From Burkholderiales bacterium (GTDB lineage Bacteria > Pseudomonadota > Gammaproteobacteria > Burkholderiales > Burkholderiaceae_C): a stretch of 64,000 nucleotides of DNA. The stretch is taken from contig JAGWTU010000009.1 in NCBI GenBank assembly GCA_028868825.1, positions 62,001 through 126,000 on the forward strand, written 5' to 3'. Positions 1 to 11,386 of the stretch are shown in pieces. A program made the position numbers and the translations under genes. Below the pieces are notes generated by a model. That model ran no database searches, was not told where the DNA came from, and saw nothing but the letters and a program-made list of their open reading frames with translations. Every line of letters starts with the position of its first letter. Position 1 is the first letter of the stretch.

Positions 1-161
1 GCACGGTGTCGCCGGCGTCCGAGTTCGTGCGCGGTGCCGACTACGCGGGCGCGCAGACGTATTTCATCAACCTCGAGCCGCTGGAAGCCCCGAACCGCTA
101 TTTCCATCATGCCATCCTCGGTCGCGCCGAGGACGTATTGCCCTCATTGCTGGGCGGCTGA
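1..161 (+). CDS. C-terminal end of an unidentified protein (5' partial)
   Basis: The reading frame is open from the left edge (first full codon at base 3) to a TGA at 159-161, giving 52 residues that end in PSLLGG. Codon use is typical of the neighbourhood, with G or C at most third positions. The fragment contains a short hydrophobic/aromatic stretch (TYFINLEPLE) and the segment NRYFHHAILG. I do not recognise the family from this piece. It converges on the diguanylate cyclase gene, with 33 bases between the stops. The start and most of the protein lie outside the window. Confidence 0.55.
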   Translation, partial: TVSPASEFVRGADYAGAQTYFINLEPLEAPNRYFHHAILGRAEDVLPSLLGG

Positions 162-194
162 TGTCCAAGGCATAGCGCATCCCGCATGGCGATT

Positions 195-1283
195 TCAAGC
201 CGGCGCCTCGGCGACGACTCGATTGCGTCCGGCATCCTTGGCCCGGTACAGCGCCTGATCGGCCCGGCGCAGCAACGCACCGACGTTTTCGTCGTCGCGC
301 CAGGCGGCGACGCCGATCGATGCCGTCACCGCGGGCTCACCCGCGGGCAAGGCGCGCAGCGCTTCCAGTTGGCCGCGCAGTCGCTCGGCCAGGGCCGCGG
401 CCTGGGCCATCGTGGTGGCCGGCAGGACGAGCAGGAATTCCTCGCCGCCGTAGCGGCCCACGCGGTCGCTGGCACGCAGCGATGCGGCGAGGCGGTCGGC
501 CACGAGGACCAGCACCTCGTCGCCGACGGCGTGGCCATGGCGGTCGTTGATGCGCTTGAAGTGATCGATGTCGACGAGCGCGACACACAACGCGTCGCCG
601 TGGCGATCGGCCTGCTTGATCGAGGCTTCGAGTTCGAGATCGATCTGGCGTCGGTTCCACAGGCCCGTGAGCGCATCGTGCGAGGCCAGCATCGCGATGC
701 GCTGCAGCGACGCCCGCAGGCGCGAGCGCAAGCTGCTGATGTAGGCCGCCGCGACGGCAAACCAGACCGAGCCGCCGACCACCAGCGCCAGGCCGACGAA
801 CTCGACGCGATAGTCCCAGGTGTCGGCATAGAGGTGGTGGCGCACCCCCATCGCGACGCAGTAGCTGGCCAGCACGTAGACGGCCACGCCGGCGATCTCG
901 CGCGCGCTCAGCCGCAACATGCCGAAGACGAACAGCACGCTGTAGAACGGCGTCGCCAGGAACTGGATGTTGCGGCCGAGTATCAGGATCACGGCCACCA
1001 TCGTCACGGCCAGGCAGACCTGTTGCACGGTGAGCGAAGGATCGGCGAAGCGCTCGTTCCAGCCGCGCAGGAAGGTCACCAGCAGGGTCCCGTTGATCAG
1101 CAGGAACAGCGCCGCGATGCGCGCCAGCGCGGCACCGGGAAACAGCCCCAGCAGCCAGCAAAGCCCGAGGATCGAGAAACCCAGCCCGTAGGTGGCGGCC
1201 GCCATGCCGAAGCGACGCAGGCGCAGGTTCTGCTGCTGCGCGGGCGTGCGTGTCGCCAGGGGCGTGAAGGGCACGGAAGGCAT
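195..1283 (-). CDS. Membrane-bound diguanylate cyclase (GGDEF domain)
   Basis: This 362-residue protein has an N-terminal half with about six hydrophobic segments (roughly residues 25-190) followed by a GGDEF domain (about 200-360). The active-site loop reads RYGGEEF, the form found in catalytically competent cyclases, and the domain opens with the usual DALTGLWNRR and DIDHFKRIND motifs. It should make cyclic di-GMP from two GTP at the inner membrane in response to a signal sensed by the membrane part. No RxxD inhibitory site is obvious upstream of the loop. It is transcribed alone. Cyclic di-GMP often controls exopolysaccharide synthesis, but a link to the eps locus 37 kb away is only a guess. 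Confidence 0.93.
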   Translation of the reverse strand: MPSVPFTPLATRTPAQQQNLRLRRFGMAAATYGLGFSILGLCWLLGLFPGAALARIAALFLLINGTLLVTFLRGWNERFADPSLTVQQVCLAVTMVAVILILGRNIQFLATPFYSVLFVFGMLRLSAREIAGVAVYVLASYCVAMGVRHHLYADTWDYRVEFVGLALVVGGSVWFAVAAAYISSLRSRLRASLQRIAMLASHDALTGLWNRRQIDLELEASIKQADRHGDALCVALVDIDHFKRINDRHGHAVGDEVLVLVADRLAASLRASDRVGRYGGEEFLLVLPATTMAQAAALAERLRGQLEALRALPAGEPAVTASIGVAAWRDDENVGALLRRADQALYRAKDAGRNRVVAEAPA

Positions 1284-1379
1284 GACGGGCGGTGGCGGCT
1301 TCAGGCGGCGACCGCCCCGGGGTGTACTTGCCTAAGGTATCGGTCCGGCCGGGCCCGCCTTGAGCCCCGCAATGCCCAT

Positions 1380-2402
1380 TTACGGCGCTTCGTCGGTCCC
1401 CGTGGCCCCGGGTAGCCCGAATTTGCGCGCCAGCAGCGCATACGAGCGGCGGCGCACCGCCGGGTCATGGGCCCAGGTGTTGACGACGAGATGGTCGAGA
1501 TCGAGGGCTCGAGCCAGCGCGCGCATGCCGTCGGCGACCTGCGCGGCGCTGCCCACGAGCGCCGCCGCGCGCATCGTCTCGACGGCCGCCATCTCCTGCG
1601 GGGCGTAGCCGCGCGCGGCCACCGCCTCGGGCGGCTGCAGCGGGCCGAGGACGCCGCGCTGGCGGTCGATGCGCCAGCGCTCGCGGCTCAGCGCCTGGTG
1701 GCGCGCCTCGGCCTCGCTGTCGGCCGCCAGCGCCCAGACGCAGATCGTCGCCTGCGGCCGCGGGTGGCGCGCGCTCGGGCGGTAGAGGCTGCGATAGAGC
1801 CCGAGCGCCTGCTCGACGCCCTGGCCGTCCATGAAGAAATAGGCGTAGGCGTAGGGCAGCCCCAGGTGCGCGGCGAGCCGGGCGCCGTAGTCCGAACTGC
1901 CGAGGATCCAGATCTCGGGCGGCGTCGCGCCGGCGGCGGGCAGCGGATGCGCGCTGATGCCCTGGTGGCGCTGACCCGCGGTCCAGGCCTGCAGGTCCTG
2001 CACCTGCTGCGGGAAATCGTCGGCCGCCTGCGCCACGTTCGGGTTGAGCGCGAACGCCGTGCGCATGTCGCCGCCGGGCGCGCGGCCGACGCCGAGGTCG
2101 ATGCGCCCCGGTGCCAGCGCGTCCAGCACCCTGAACTGCTCGGCGACCTTGAGCGCCGCGTAATGCGGCAGCATCACGCCGGCGCTGCCGACGCGGATGC
2201 GGCTCGTGCGCGCGGCGATGGCGGCGATCAGGATCTCGGGCGCGCTGCCGACGATGGTCGGCAGCGCATGGTGTTCGCTGACCCAGAAGCGCGCATAGCC
2301 CAGCGCCTCGCAGTCCTGTGCCAGCGCCAGCGTGTCGCGCAGCGCATCGCCTTCGTCGCGGCCGGCGCAGGACACCGATTGATCGAGTACCGAGAGCTGC
2401 AT
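1380..2402 (-). CDS. LLM-class flavin-dependent oxidoreductase (luciferase-like, group 1)
   Basis: A 340-residue luciferase-like monooxygenase. The N-terminus SVLDQS, the WVSEHH motif near residue 42, the GSAGVMLPHY segment and LGVGRAPGGD are hallmarks of the small FMN-dependent group 1 family (MsnO8 type). These enzymes use reduced FMN and oxygen to oxidise small organic substrates; the substrate here cannot be read from sequence. The gene lies 9 bases downstream of the GMC oxidoreductase on the same strand, so the two are probably co-transcribed. Confidence is high for the family and low for any specific reaction. Confidence 0.9.
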   Translation of the reverse strand: MQLSVLDQSVSCAGRDEGDALRDTLALAQDCEALGYARFWVSEHHALPTIVGSAPEILIAAIAARTSRIRVGSAGVMLPHYAALKVAEQFRVLDALAPGRIDLGVGRAPGGDMRTAFALNPNVAQAADDFPQQVQDLQAWTAGQRHQGISAHPLPAAGATPPEIWILGSSDYGARLAAHLGLPYAYAYFFMDGQGVEQALGLYRSLYRPSARHPRPQATICVWALAADSEAEARHQALSRERWRIDRQRGVLGPLQPPEAVAARGYAPQEMAAVETMRAAALVGSAAQVADGMRALARALDLDHLVVNTWAHDPAVRRRSYALLARKFGLPGATGTDEAP

Positions 2403-2411
2403 CGTCGCCGT

Positions 2412-4001
2412 TCAGTGGCCTTGCCGGATGAGGTCCGACGCCTTCTCGGCGATCATGATCACCGGCGCATTCGTGTTGCCCGAGACGATGCGCGGCATCA
2501 CTGACGCATCGACGACGCGCAGCGCGTCGATGCCGTGCACGCGCAACTGCGCGTCGACGACGGCGTCGGCGTCGGTGCCCATGCGGCAGGTGCCCACGGG
2601 GTGGTAGATGGTGTCGGCATGGGCGCGAATATAGGCCTCGATCTCGGCGTCGCTGCGCGCCGCCGCCGAAGCCGCGATCTCGCGGCCGCCGAGCGCGGCC
2701 AGCGCCGGCTGGCCGAGGATGCCGCGCGCGAGCTTGAAGCCGCGCACGAGCCGCGCGAGGTCGTCGGCGTCGCCGAGGAAGTTGGGGTCGATCGCCGGCG
2801 TCGCCTCGGGGTCGGCGCTGGCCAGCGTCAGGCTGCCGCGGCTGCGCGGCTGCAGCACGCAGATGTGGCACGAGTAGCCATGGCCCCAGGTGATGCCGCG
2901 CCCATGGTCGACGAGCTTGGCGATGACGAAATGGAGCTGGAGGTCGGGTGTGGCGGCGTCGGGGCCGCTGCGGATGAAGGCGCCCGCCTCGGCGAAATTC
3001 GTCGTCAGTGCGCCCTTGCGTTCGCGCTGCCAGTCGACGATGCCGCGCAGCACATGCCAGGCGCCCGGCAGCGAGAGCCCGAAGAGCTCGGTCAGCCGTG
3101 GCGCATCGACGAGCTGGACGACGTCGGGATGGTCGTGCAGATTGCGGCCGACGCCGGCCAGATCGTGCCGCACCTCGATGCCATGGCGCTGCAATTCGGC
3201 GCCGGGACCGATGCCCGAGAGCATCAGCAGTTGCGGCGATTGGAGGGCACCGGCGCACAGCAGCACCTCGCGCCGCGCCTGCAGCTGGCGCACGACGCGG
3301 CCCTGGCGCAATTCGACGCCGGTGACGCGGCGGCCGTCGAGCAGCAGCCGGGTCACGCGCGCGTCGGTCAGCACCTGCAGGTTGGCGCGATCGCGGTGCG
3401 GCGTCAGATAGGCCTTGGCCGCGCTGCAACGCTCGCCGTTGCGATGCGTGACCTGGTACATGCCGGCACCTTCCTGCGTCGCGCCGTTGAAGTCGGGGTT
3501 GATCGCGATGCCGGCCTGCCGCGCCGCTTCGACGAAGGCCGGCGCGTGGCGGTTCGGGCTGCGCAGGTCCATCACGTTGAGCGGGCCGCCACGACCATGC
3601 CAGGCATCGACGCCGCGTTCGTTGTGCTCGGCGCGCTTGAAATACGGCAGCACGTCGTCCCAGCCCCAGCCGGCGTTGCCGAGCGCGGCCCAATGGTCGT
3701 AGTCCTCGCGCTGGCCGCGGATGTAGACCATCGCATTGATCGAACTCGAACCGCCCAGCACCTTGCCGCGCGGCTGGTAGCCGCGGCGGCCGTTCAGTGC
3801 CGCCTGCGGCACGGTCTCGAAGGCCCAGTTCGCGCCGCCGGTCTGCGCCAGCAACGCGAGCCCCGCAGGGCAATGGATGAGCACGCTGCGGTCCTCGTCG
3901 CCGGCCTCGATCAAGGCGACCTGGACCTCGGGATCCTCGCTCAACCGCGCTGCGAGCACCGAGCCTGCCGAACCCGCTCCGACGACGATGTAGTCAAACA
4001 T
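2412..4001 (-). CDS. GMC-family FAD oxidoreductase (choline/alcohol dehydrogenase type)
   Basis: The 529-residue protein starts at MFDYIVVGAGSAGS, the Rossmann FAD site. The ATG at 4001 is preceded by an AGAGGCGG Shine-Dalgarno-like stretch; the frame stays open further upstream, but that part has no family similarity. GMC signatures are visible: GKVLGGSSSINAM near residue 80, GALQSPQLLMLSGIGPG near 255, and the C-terminal HPVGTCRMG with the late SGNTNAP segment carrying the catalytic His/Asn region. It resembles bacterial choline dehydrogenase BetA and alkanol dehydrogenases. No betaine aldehyde dehydrogenase or BetI regulator is adjacent, so a general alcohol dehydrogenase role is as likely as choline oxidation. 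It probably forms an operon with the LLM oxidoreductase. Confidence 0.9.
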   Translation of the reverse strand: MFDYIVVGAGSAGSVLAARLSEDPEVQVALIEAGDEDRSVLIHCPAGLALLAQTGGANWAFETVPQAALNGRRGYQPRGKVLGGSSSINAMVYIRGQREDYDHWAALGNAGWGWDDVLPYFKRAEHNERGVDAWHGRGGPLNVMDLRSPNRHAPAFVEAARQAGIAINPDFNGATQEGAGMYQVTHRNGERCSAAKAYLTPHRDRANLQVLTDARVTRLLLDGRRVTGVELRQGRVVRQLQARREVLLCAGALQSPQLLMLSGIGPGAELQRHGIEVRHDLAGVGRNLHDHPDVVQLVDAPRLTELFGLSLPGAWHVLRGIVDWQRERKGALTTNFAEAGAFIRSGPDAATPDLQLHFVIAKLVDHGRGITWGHGYSCHICVLQPRSRGSLTLASADPEATPAIDPNFLGDADDLARLVRGFKLARGILGQPALAALGGREIAASAAARSDAEIEAYIRAHADTIYHPVGTCRMGTDADAVVDAQLRVHGIDALRVVDASVMPRIVSGNTNAPVIMIAEKASDLIRQGH

Positions 4002-4081
4002 GGCTGATCCGCCTCTCGCATCGATCATATCGACGTGGGTGCGCGCTTTCTGGGGGCTCGCCTCTAGCGCGGTTGCGCCGC

Positions 4082-4087
4082 GATAAT
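4082..4087 (+). promoter_or_regulatory. Candidate -10 element (GATAAT) for the ABC exporter gene
   Basis: GATAAT matches the sigma-70 -10 consensus at five of six bases and lies 84 bases upstream of the TTG start of the ABC exporter. No good -35 hexamer is seen at the usual distance, so this is only a candidate. Confidence 0.3.
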
Positions 4088-4170
4088 GCGCGCCCGCATG
4101 TCCGCGGGACGGCCGACCCGCCGTCGATGCAACGCACCGCGCCCACGAGGCGCGCGATCCGGGAGCGCCC

Positions 4171-6033
4171 TTGTTCCGTACCTTCGAAAGCCTGGTCCAT
4201 CCGTACCCCGATGCCACACCGGCGCCGGCGCCGGCCGGCTTTTTCGCCTTCCTCTGGGAATGCTCGCGCGGCCTGCGCCGCTATCTGCTGCTGGTGGCGC
4301 TGTTCACGGCCGCGATCGGCGCCTTCGAGGCGCTGCTGTTCAGCATGATGGCCCATGTCGTCGACGTGCTCGGCCGCATCAAGCCCGACGAACTGTGGCG
4401 CAACCAGGGCCATCTGCTGGCGCTGCTGGGCGGCGCGCTGCTGGCCAGCATCGCCTTCGCGGCGCTGCAGGCGCTGTTCAAGTACCAGGGCCTGTTCGGC
4501 AACTTCCCGATGCGGCTGCGCTGGAACTTCCACCGCCTGATGCTGGCGCAGAGCTTTGCCTTCTATCAGGACGAATTCGCCGGCCGCATCGCGACGAAGG
4601 TGATGCAGACGGCGCTCGCGGTGCGCGACACCTGGCTCATCTTCACCGACATCCTGGTCTACGTCGTCATCTATTTCGTCACGCTGGTCGCCGTGCTCGG
4701 CGCCTTCGACCTCTGGCTCGTCGCGCCCTTCATCGGCTGGCTCGCGCTCTACGCGGTGACGCTGCGCTTTTTCGTGCCGCGGCTGGGCCGCGTGGCGCAG
4801 CAGCAGGCCGATGCGCGCTCGCTGATGACGGGGCGCATCACCGACGCCTACACCAACATCGCCACCGTCAAGCTGTTCTCGCATTCGCAGCGCGAGGCGC
4901 AGTACGCGCGCGCCGCGATGCAGGAATTCATGGTCACCGCCTATGGCCAGATGCGCCTGGTGACCGGTTTCGAGACCGTCAACCAATGCCTCAGCGTGGC
5001 GCTGATCGCCGCCACCGCGGCGACCGGGCTGACGCTGTGGACGCAGGGCGCGATCGGTGTCGGCGCGGTCGCCGCGGCAGCGGCGATGGCGTTCCGGCTC
5101 AACGGCATCTCGCATTGGGTGATGTGGGAGATGGCGACGCTGTTCGAGCATATCGGCACCGTCCAGGACGGGCTGGCGACGCTGTCGCGGCGGCGCGCCG
5201 TCGTCGACCGCGACGACGCGCGCGTGCTCGAGGTGTCGCGCGGCGCAATCGAGTTCGACCAGGTCACCTTCGCCTACGGCGGCACGCGCAAGGTCATCGA
5301 CGGGCTGAGCCTGAAGATCCGGCCGGGCGAGAAGATCGGCCTCGTCGGCCGCAGCGGCGCCGGCAAGAGCACGGTCGTCAACCTGCTGCTGCGCCTCTAT
5401 GACGTCGAGGGCGGCCGCATCCTGATCGACGGCCAGGACATCGCCGGCGTGACGCAGGACAGCCTGCGCCGCGCCGTCGGCATGGTGACGCAGGACACCT
5501 CGCTGCTGCACCGCTCGGTGCGCGAGAACATCGTCTACGGCCGCCCCGAGGCGAGCGACGCCGAGGTCATGCGCGCCGCAGAACGCGCCGAGGCGCACGA
5601 CTTCATCGTCGGCCTCACCGATCGCAAGGGTCGCAAGGGCTACGAGGCGCATGTCGGCGAGCGCGGCGTGAAGCTGAGCGGCGGCCAGCGCCAGCGCATC
5701 GCGATCGCCCGCGTGATGCTCAAGGACGCGCCCATCCTGCTGCTCGACGAGGCCACGAGCGCGCTCGACAGCGAGGTCGAGGCGGCGATCCAGCAGAGCC
5801 TGTACCGGTTGATGGAGGGCAAGACGGTGGTCGCGATCGCGCACCGGCTGTCGACCATCGCGGCGATGGACCGGCTGATCGTGATGGACCAGGGCCGCAT
5901 CGTCGAGACCGGCGACCACGCCGGCCTGCTCGCGCGCGGCGGCATCTACGCCAAGCTCTGGGCGCACCAGAGCGGCGGCTTCCTCGGGGAGGATCTCGAC
6001 GACGAGGCCGAGTCGGTGCTGCCGCTGGCCTGA
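4171..6033 (+). CDS. ABC exporter half-transporter (permease-ATPase fusion)
   Basis: A 620-residue type IV ABC exporter half-transporter. The N-terminal membrane domain (about residues 25-330) has six hydrophobic spans. The nucleotide-binding domain (about 350-600) shows Walker A GRSGAGKST, the ABC signature [14 protein letters not shown], Walker B ILLLDEATSALD and the H-loop AIAHRLST. Two copies would form the working pump at the inner membrane. The start is a TTG; no ATG lies near the family's expected N-terminus. It belongs to the MsbA/multidrug-type group, but the cargo cannot be assigned. It is divergent from the GMC gene and stands alone in its operon. Confidence 0.92.
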   Translation: MFRTFESLVHPYPDATPAPAPAGFFAFLWECSRGLRRYLLLVALFTAAIGAFEALLFSMMAHVVDVLGRIKPDELWRNQGHLLALLGGALLASIAFAALQALFKYQGLFGNFPMRLRWNFHRLMLAQSFAFYQDEFAGRIATKVMQTALAVRDTWLIFTDILVYVVIYFVTLVAVLGAFDLWLVAPFIGWLALYAVTLRFFVPRLGRVAQQQADARSLMTGRITDAYTNIATVKLFSHSQREAQYARAAMQEFMVTAYGQMRLVTGFETVNQCLSVALIAATAATGLTLWTQGAIGVGAVAAAAAMAFRLNGISHWVMWEMATLFEHIGTVQDGLATLSRRRAVVDRDDARVLEVSRGAIEFDQVTFAYGGTRKVIDGLSLKIRPGEKIGLVGRSGAGKSTVVNLLLRLYDVEGGRILIDGQDIAGVTQDSLRRAVGMVTQDTSLLHRSVRENIVYGRPEASDAEVMRAAERAEAHDFIVGLTDRKGRKGYEAHVGERGVKLSGGQRQRIAIARVMLKDAPILLLDEATSALDSEVEAAIQQSLYRLMEGKTVVAIAHRLSTIAAMDRLIVMDQGRIVETGDHAGLLARGGIYAKLWAHQSGGFLGEDLDDEAESVLPLA

Positions 6034-6042
6034 CCCGCCGAG

Positions 6043-6411
6043 TCAGTGCTCGAGCGGCGCCGGCTGCGTCGGCGCGTAGTGGGCCTCCGGGGCGGGCTGG
6101 GTGTCGGCCCAGGCGGTCGGGGTCGGGGTCGCAGCCGCGTTGCGAGGCGCCGAGTCGATCAGGCGCTCGAGCGATTCGCGCCGCGCCGCAGCCTCCCGTT
6201 CGGCCAGCGCGCGCTGCTGCGCGGCGAGCTGGTCGGCGAGCAGCGCCAGCCGGACGTCGACGGCCTCGGCGCGCTCCTCGAGTTCGAGTCGCGAGTCCTC
6301 GGACCAGGCCAGCCGGCGCTGCAGTTCGCGCAGGTGCAGATGGTGGCGCCAGGCGGCATAGGCGCCGGCGGCGAGCAGGGCCAAGAAGGCGAGGACGATG
6401 CCGATGACCAT
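6043..6411 (-). CDS. Small single-span membrane protein with coiled-coil region
   Basis: A 122-residue protein of unknown function. It opens with one hydrophobic segment (VIGIVLAFLALLAAGAYAAW) followed by basic residues, then a charged alanine/leucine/glutamate-rich stretch (about residues 28-85, with LEERAEAVD and LAEREAAARR) that looks like a coiled coil, and a proline/threonine-rich tail. It would sit in the inner membrane with the coiled coil in the cytoplasm. The start ATG is 5 bases downstream of the stop of the next small gene, so the two are co-transcribed. The last base is 9 bases from the ABC exporter stop, convergent. Confidence 0.6.
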   Translation of the reverse strand: MVIGIVLAFLALLAAGAYAAWRHHLHLRELQRRLAWSEDSRLELEERAEAVDVRLALLADQLAAQQRALAEREAAARRESLERLIDSAPRNAAATPTPTAWADTQPAPEAHYAPTQPAPLEH

Positions 6412-6416
6412 CGCGA

Positions 6417-6746
6417 TCAATGCCTCGCGGTTTCGTCGGGGTGGACCGCGGGGGCGACCATCGGCCGCGTCTCGATCCAGCCCTGGGTCGTCGTCGGAGT
6501 CTGGCTCATGCGGCCCAGCGCGCGGTCGAGCGTCGCCTGGCGGTGTTCGCTGTCGGGGCCCTTGTGCGCGGGCGGCGTCTGCTCGGGCAGGCGGTCGATA
6601 TCGACATCGACATGGACGGCGCGCATCACCGAGAGCTCGACCGGGCCGCGCCGACGGCGCCGGCGCAGTTCGCCGGCGACGGCGACCAGCGTGATGGCGA
6701 TCACGCCGGCGGCGGTCAGGGCAAGGGAGAACAGGAATCCGTTCAT
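6417..6746 (-). CDS. Small single-span membrane protein, first gene of a two-gene unit
   Basis: A 109-residue unknown protein starting MNGFLFSLALTAAGVIAI, one membrane span followed by an RRRRRR stop-transfer run, then a hydrophilic tail without recognisable domains. G+C-rich third positions match neighbouring genes, and the next gene begins 5 bases after its stop. A longer overlapping frame on this strand extends far upstream, but it only mirrors the ygiQ gene. Both small proteins have the same plan (one N-terminal span, polar tail) and may act together. Function unknown. Confidence 0.55.
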   Translation of the reverse strand: MNGFLFSLALTAAGVIAITLVAVAGELRRRRRRGPVELSVMRAVHVDVDIDRLPEQTPPAHKGPDSEHRQATLDRALGRMSQTPTTTQGWIETRPMVAPAVHPDETARH

Positions 6747-6839
6747 GGCCGCTGGTATCGGCCGCCGGCCAGCGCACTTGAGCCGCAGGCCCGACAATCG
6801 CGCCTTCGCCGGTGATTTCCGGCACCACCCGAATCTCCC

Positions 6840-9146
<2,307 letters not shown>

Positions 9147-9154
9147 GCGCCATC

Positions 9155-9176
9155 GCCGGCCTGCGGGGAGGCCGGC
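9155..9176 (+). terminator. GC-rich hairpin after ygiQ-family gene
   Basis: GCCGGCCT and AGGCCGGC form a perfect 8-bp stem around a 6-base loop, just 8 bases after the stop of the radical SAM gene. There is no T-run, so it may be a weak or Rho-assisted terminator or only a 3' stabilising hairpin. Confidence 0.35.
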
Positions 9177-9207
9177 GCCGCCGGCGGTCCGCGGGCCGGC
9201 GACACCC

Positions 9208-9237
9208 TTAACGGCTGGATGACCTCGTTGGTATAGT
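9208..9237 (+). promoter_or_regulatory. Candidate sigma-70 promoter of the histidine kinase gene
   Basis: TTAACG (-35 like, four of six consensus bases) at 9208-9213 and TATAGT (-10 like, five of six) at 9232-9237 are separated by 18 bases. The kinase ATG lies 43 bases downstream. The local sequence is less GC-rich than the surroundings, which supports a promoter. Confidence 0.45.
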
Positions 9238-9280
9238 TGGCAAATCGCTGCAATTCGGTCTGGCGACTGCTCGAACCGTC

Positions 9281-11236
9281 ATGGGCAACCCCACAGACAC
9301 GCGTTCGCCAGCTCAGTTGCTGGAAGCCGCGCGCCAGCAGATGTTCAGCGGCCAGGCGGACCCGCAATCGCCGATGACGCAGCTCGGCCAGCTGGCGCTG
9401 GAGCGGGCGCGCGAGGCCGGCGACGCGCGGACCGAGGCGATGGCCCAGTTCTACGCCCTGCAACACCGTGTCGCCGCGCTGCCGTCGTCCGAGGCCGAGG
9501 AACTGGTCGCCGCGGCCGAGGGGCGCTGCAGCGAACTGGGCATGGCGGGCGCGGGCCGGATGCTCCAGGTCGTGCGCGCGAACATGCTCTTTCTGCGCAA
9601 GAGCTACATCGAGGCGATCAGCCTGCTGAGCCGCTTGCACCGCAACCACGCCGCCGAGATCGCGCCGCTGGAACGCGCCGCGCTGCTCTATGTGCTCGCC
9701 TACTCGTGCCGGTGGTGCGGGCGCTTCGACGACGCCCTCGAACACAGTTACGAGGCCCTGCGCAGTGCCGACGAATCGGGCTACCGATATGCCAGGGCGG
9801 CGGTGCGCATCAACCTGAGCGGGACCCTGCTCGCGATCGCTCTCGACCCGGAGGCCGCGCTGCCGCTCGCCGACGAGGCGCGCGAGATGCTTGCCGCGGG
9901 AGAGTCGACGCCGGCTTGGATGCGATGCCTGAGCGTGCGCATCGAAGCGCTCGACCTGCTCGGCCGGCCCGAGGAAGCCTACGCAGCCTACGCCCGCGAT
10001 GGTCCGCGTGTCTGCAGCCCCAAGGAGGCGCGCGGCGCCGTACCCAAGACGGCGATGGCGTGCATCGGCGTCGGCCGGCTCGAGGAGGCCGAAGCGCTGC
10101 TTGGCTCCCCGTTGCAGGCCTACGAGTACGGGGTCGACTGGACCTGGGCGCTGGCCTACAACCAGACGCGGTTGCGCCTGCTGTGCGCGCGCCGACAGTA
10201 CGCGCAGGCGCGTGAGCTGGCCGAGTCCGAGCTGGCCCGATTGCTGCCCCATGCGAGCGAGCCACTGCACGAGGCCCGCATGTACGACATGCTGCGCGAA
10301 GCGCGCGCCGCGCTCGGCGACCACCAGGGTGCGGTGGCGGCGGCCATCGAGGCGCGTCGCGCCTGCCTGCCGGTGATCCGTCTGTCGACCCGGGCGCGCT
10401 ATCTGGTGGCGCAGCTGCAGGCCGGCGGCAGCGGCGCCGCGAGCCTGTCGGCGATCGATCTGCGCCGGCTGCAGGCCGTCGAGCAGGCGATCGACGCCCA
10501 GCAGGCCGAGACGCCGCCGGCCGCGGCGACCGAAGGCCGCGTGCCGCCCTTCGTCGCGCATGTGGTCCACGAACTGCGCAACCCCATCGGCAGCGTGATG
10601 GGCATGGCGTCCCTGCTGATGATGTCGGAACTCGACGAACCGCAGCGCCGCTACGCCAGGCTGATGCAGCGCTCGGCGCAGACGCTGACGCTGCTGGTCA
10701 ACGACATCCTGGACCTGGCCAAGCTCGAACGCGGTCAGTTCACGCTCGCGCCGCGCCTGGCGGCGTTCGAACCCTGGCTGCGGGCGACGGTCGAGCCCTT
10801 CGTCGACATCGCCGCGCTGAAGCAGCTGCGGCTGGAATGGACGCTCGATCCGGCACTGCCCGGGCGGCTCGAATTCGACGAGTTGCGCCTGCGCCAGGTG
10901 GTGTCGAACCTGCTTTCGAATGCCGTCAAGTTCACGCGGCAGGGCTGGATCCGGCTCGATGTGGCCCGCACACCCGCGACCGGCCCCGACCTCGTCGGGC
11001 TGCGTTTCGAAGTGCGCGACAGCGGCTTCGGCATCCCCGCCGAGGCCATCGGGCACCTGTTCCAGGAATTCGTGCAGGCCGACCCCTCGGTGGCGCGCGA
11101 GCACGGCGGCAGCGGCCTCGGACTGGCGCTGTCCAAGCAGCTCATCGAGCGCATGGGAGGACGCATCGGCGTCGACAGCGAACCCGGCGTCGGCAGCCGG
11201 TTCTGGCTCGAGCTCGAACTGGCATCGCGCCCCTGA
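9281..11236 (+). CDS. Soluble sensor histidine kinase with TPR-like N-terminal region
   Basis: A 651-residue protein with no membrane span. Residues 1-400 are alpha-helical and alanine/leucine/glutamate-rich, with the spacing of TPR or MalT-like repeats. A histidine kinase core follows: the HisKA H-box HELRNP with the phospho-acceptor His near residue 430, N-box LSNAVKF near 545, DSGFGIP near 582, and G2 box GGSGLGLALSKQLIE near 609. It should autophosphorylate in the cytoplasm, probably after a protein or small-molecule signal binds the repeat region. There is no receiver domain, and no response regulator is encoded nearby, so its partner is elsewhere. Bases 11237-11386 after it hold nothing recognisable. 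Confidence 0.88.
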   Translation: MGNPTDTRSPAQLLEAARQQMFSGQADPQSPMTQLGQLALERAREAGDARTEAMAQFYALQHRVAALPSSEAEELVAAAEGRCSELGMAGAGRMLQVVRANMLFLRKSYIEAISLLSRLHRNHAAEIAPLERAALLYVLAYSCRWCGRFDDALEHSYEALRSADESGYRYARAAVRINLSGTLLAIALDPEAALPLADEAREMLAAGESTPAWMRCLSVRIEALDLLGRPEEAYAAYARDGPRVCSPKEARGAVPKTAMACIGVGRLEEAEALLGSPLQAYEYGVDWTWALAYNQTRLRLLCARRQYAQARELAESELARLLPHASEPLHEARMYDMLREARAALGDHQGAVAAAIEARRACLPVIRLSTRARYLVAQLQAGGSGAASLSAIDLRRLQAVEQAIDAQQAETPPAAATEGRVPPFVAHVVHELRNPIGSVMGMASLLMMSELDEPQRRYARLMQRSAQTLTLLVNDILDLAKLERGQFTLAPRLAAFEPWLRATVEPFVDIAALKQLRLEWTLDPALPGRLEFDELRLRQVVSNLLSNAVKFTRQGWIRLDVARTPATGPDLVGLRFEVRDSGFGIPAEAIGHLFQEFVQADPSVAREHGGSGLGLALSKQLIERMGGRIGVDSEPGVGSRFWLELELASRP

Positions 11237-11386
11237 GGGGCCGCATCCTTGTCCGGCGTGGCGTCGGCGTCGGGCGGCGAAATGAACGCGGCAGACGGCC
11301 GAAGTGCCTCGTCGTCGCGGCGGCATCGGGTGGCCGCACCCGCACCTACGAACACTCGGCTCCGGTCACGCCAACGCAACACGCCC

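Noticed and set aside
2535..4007. A 490-residue plus-strand frame opposite the GMC oxidoreductase
   Set aside because: Antisense to a gene with complete GMC motifs; no family features of its own.
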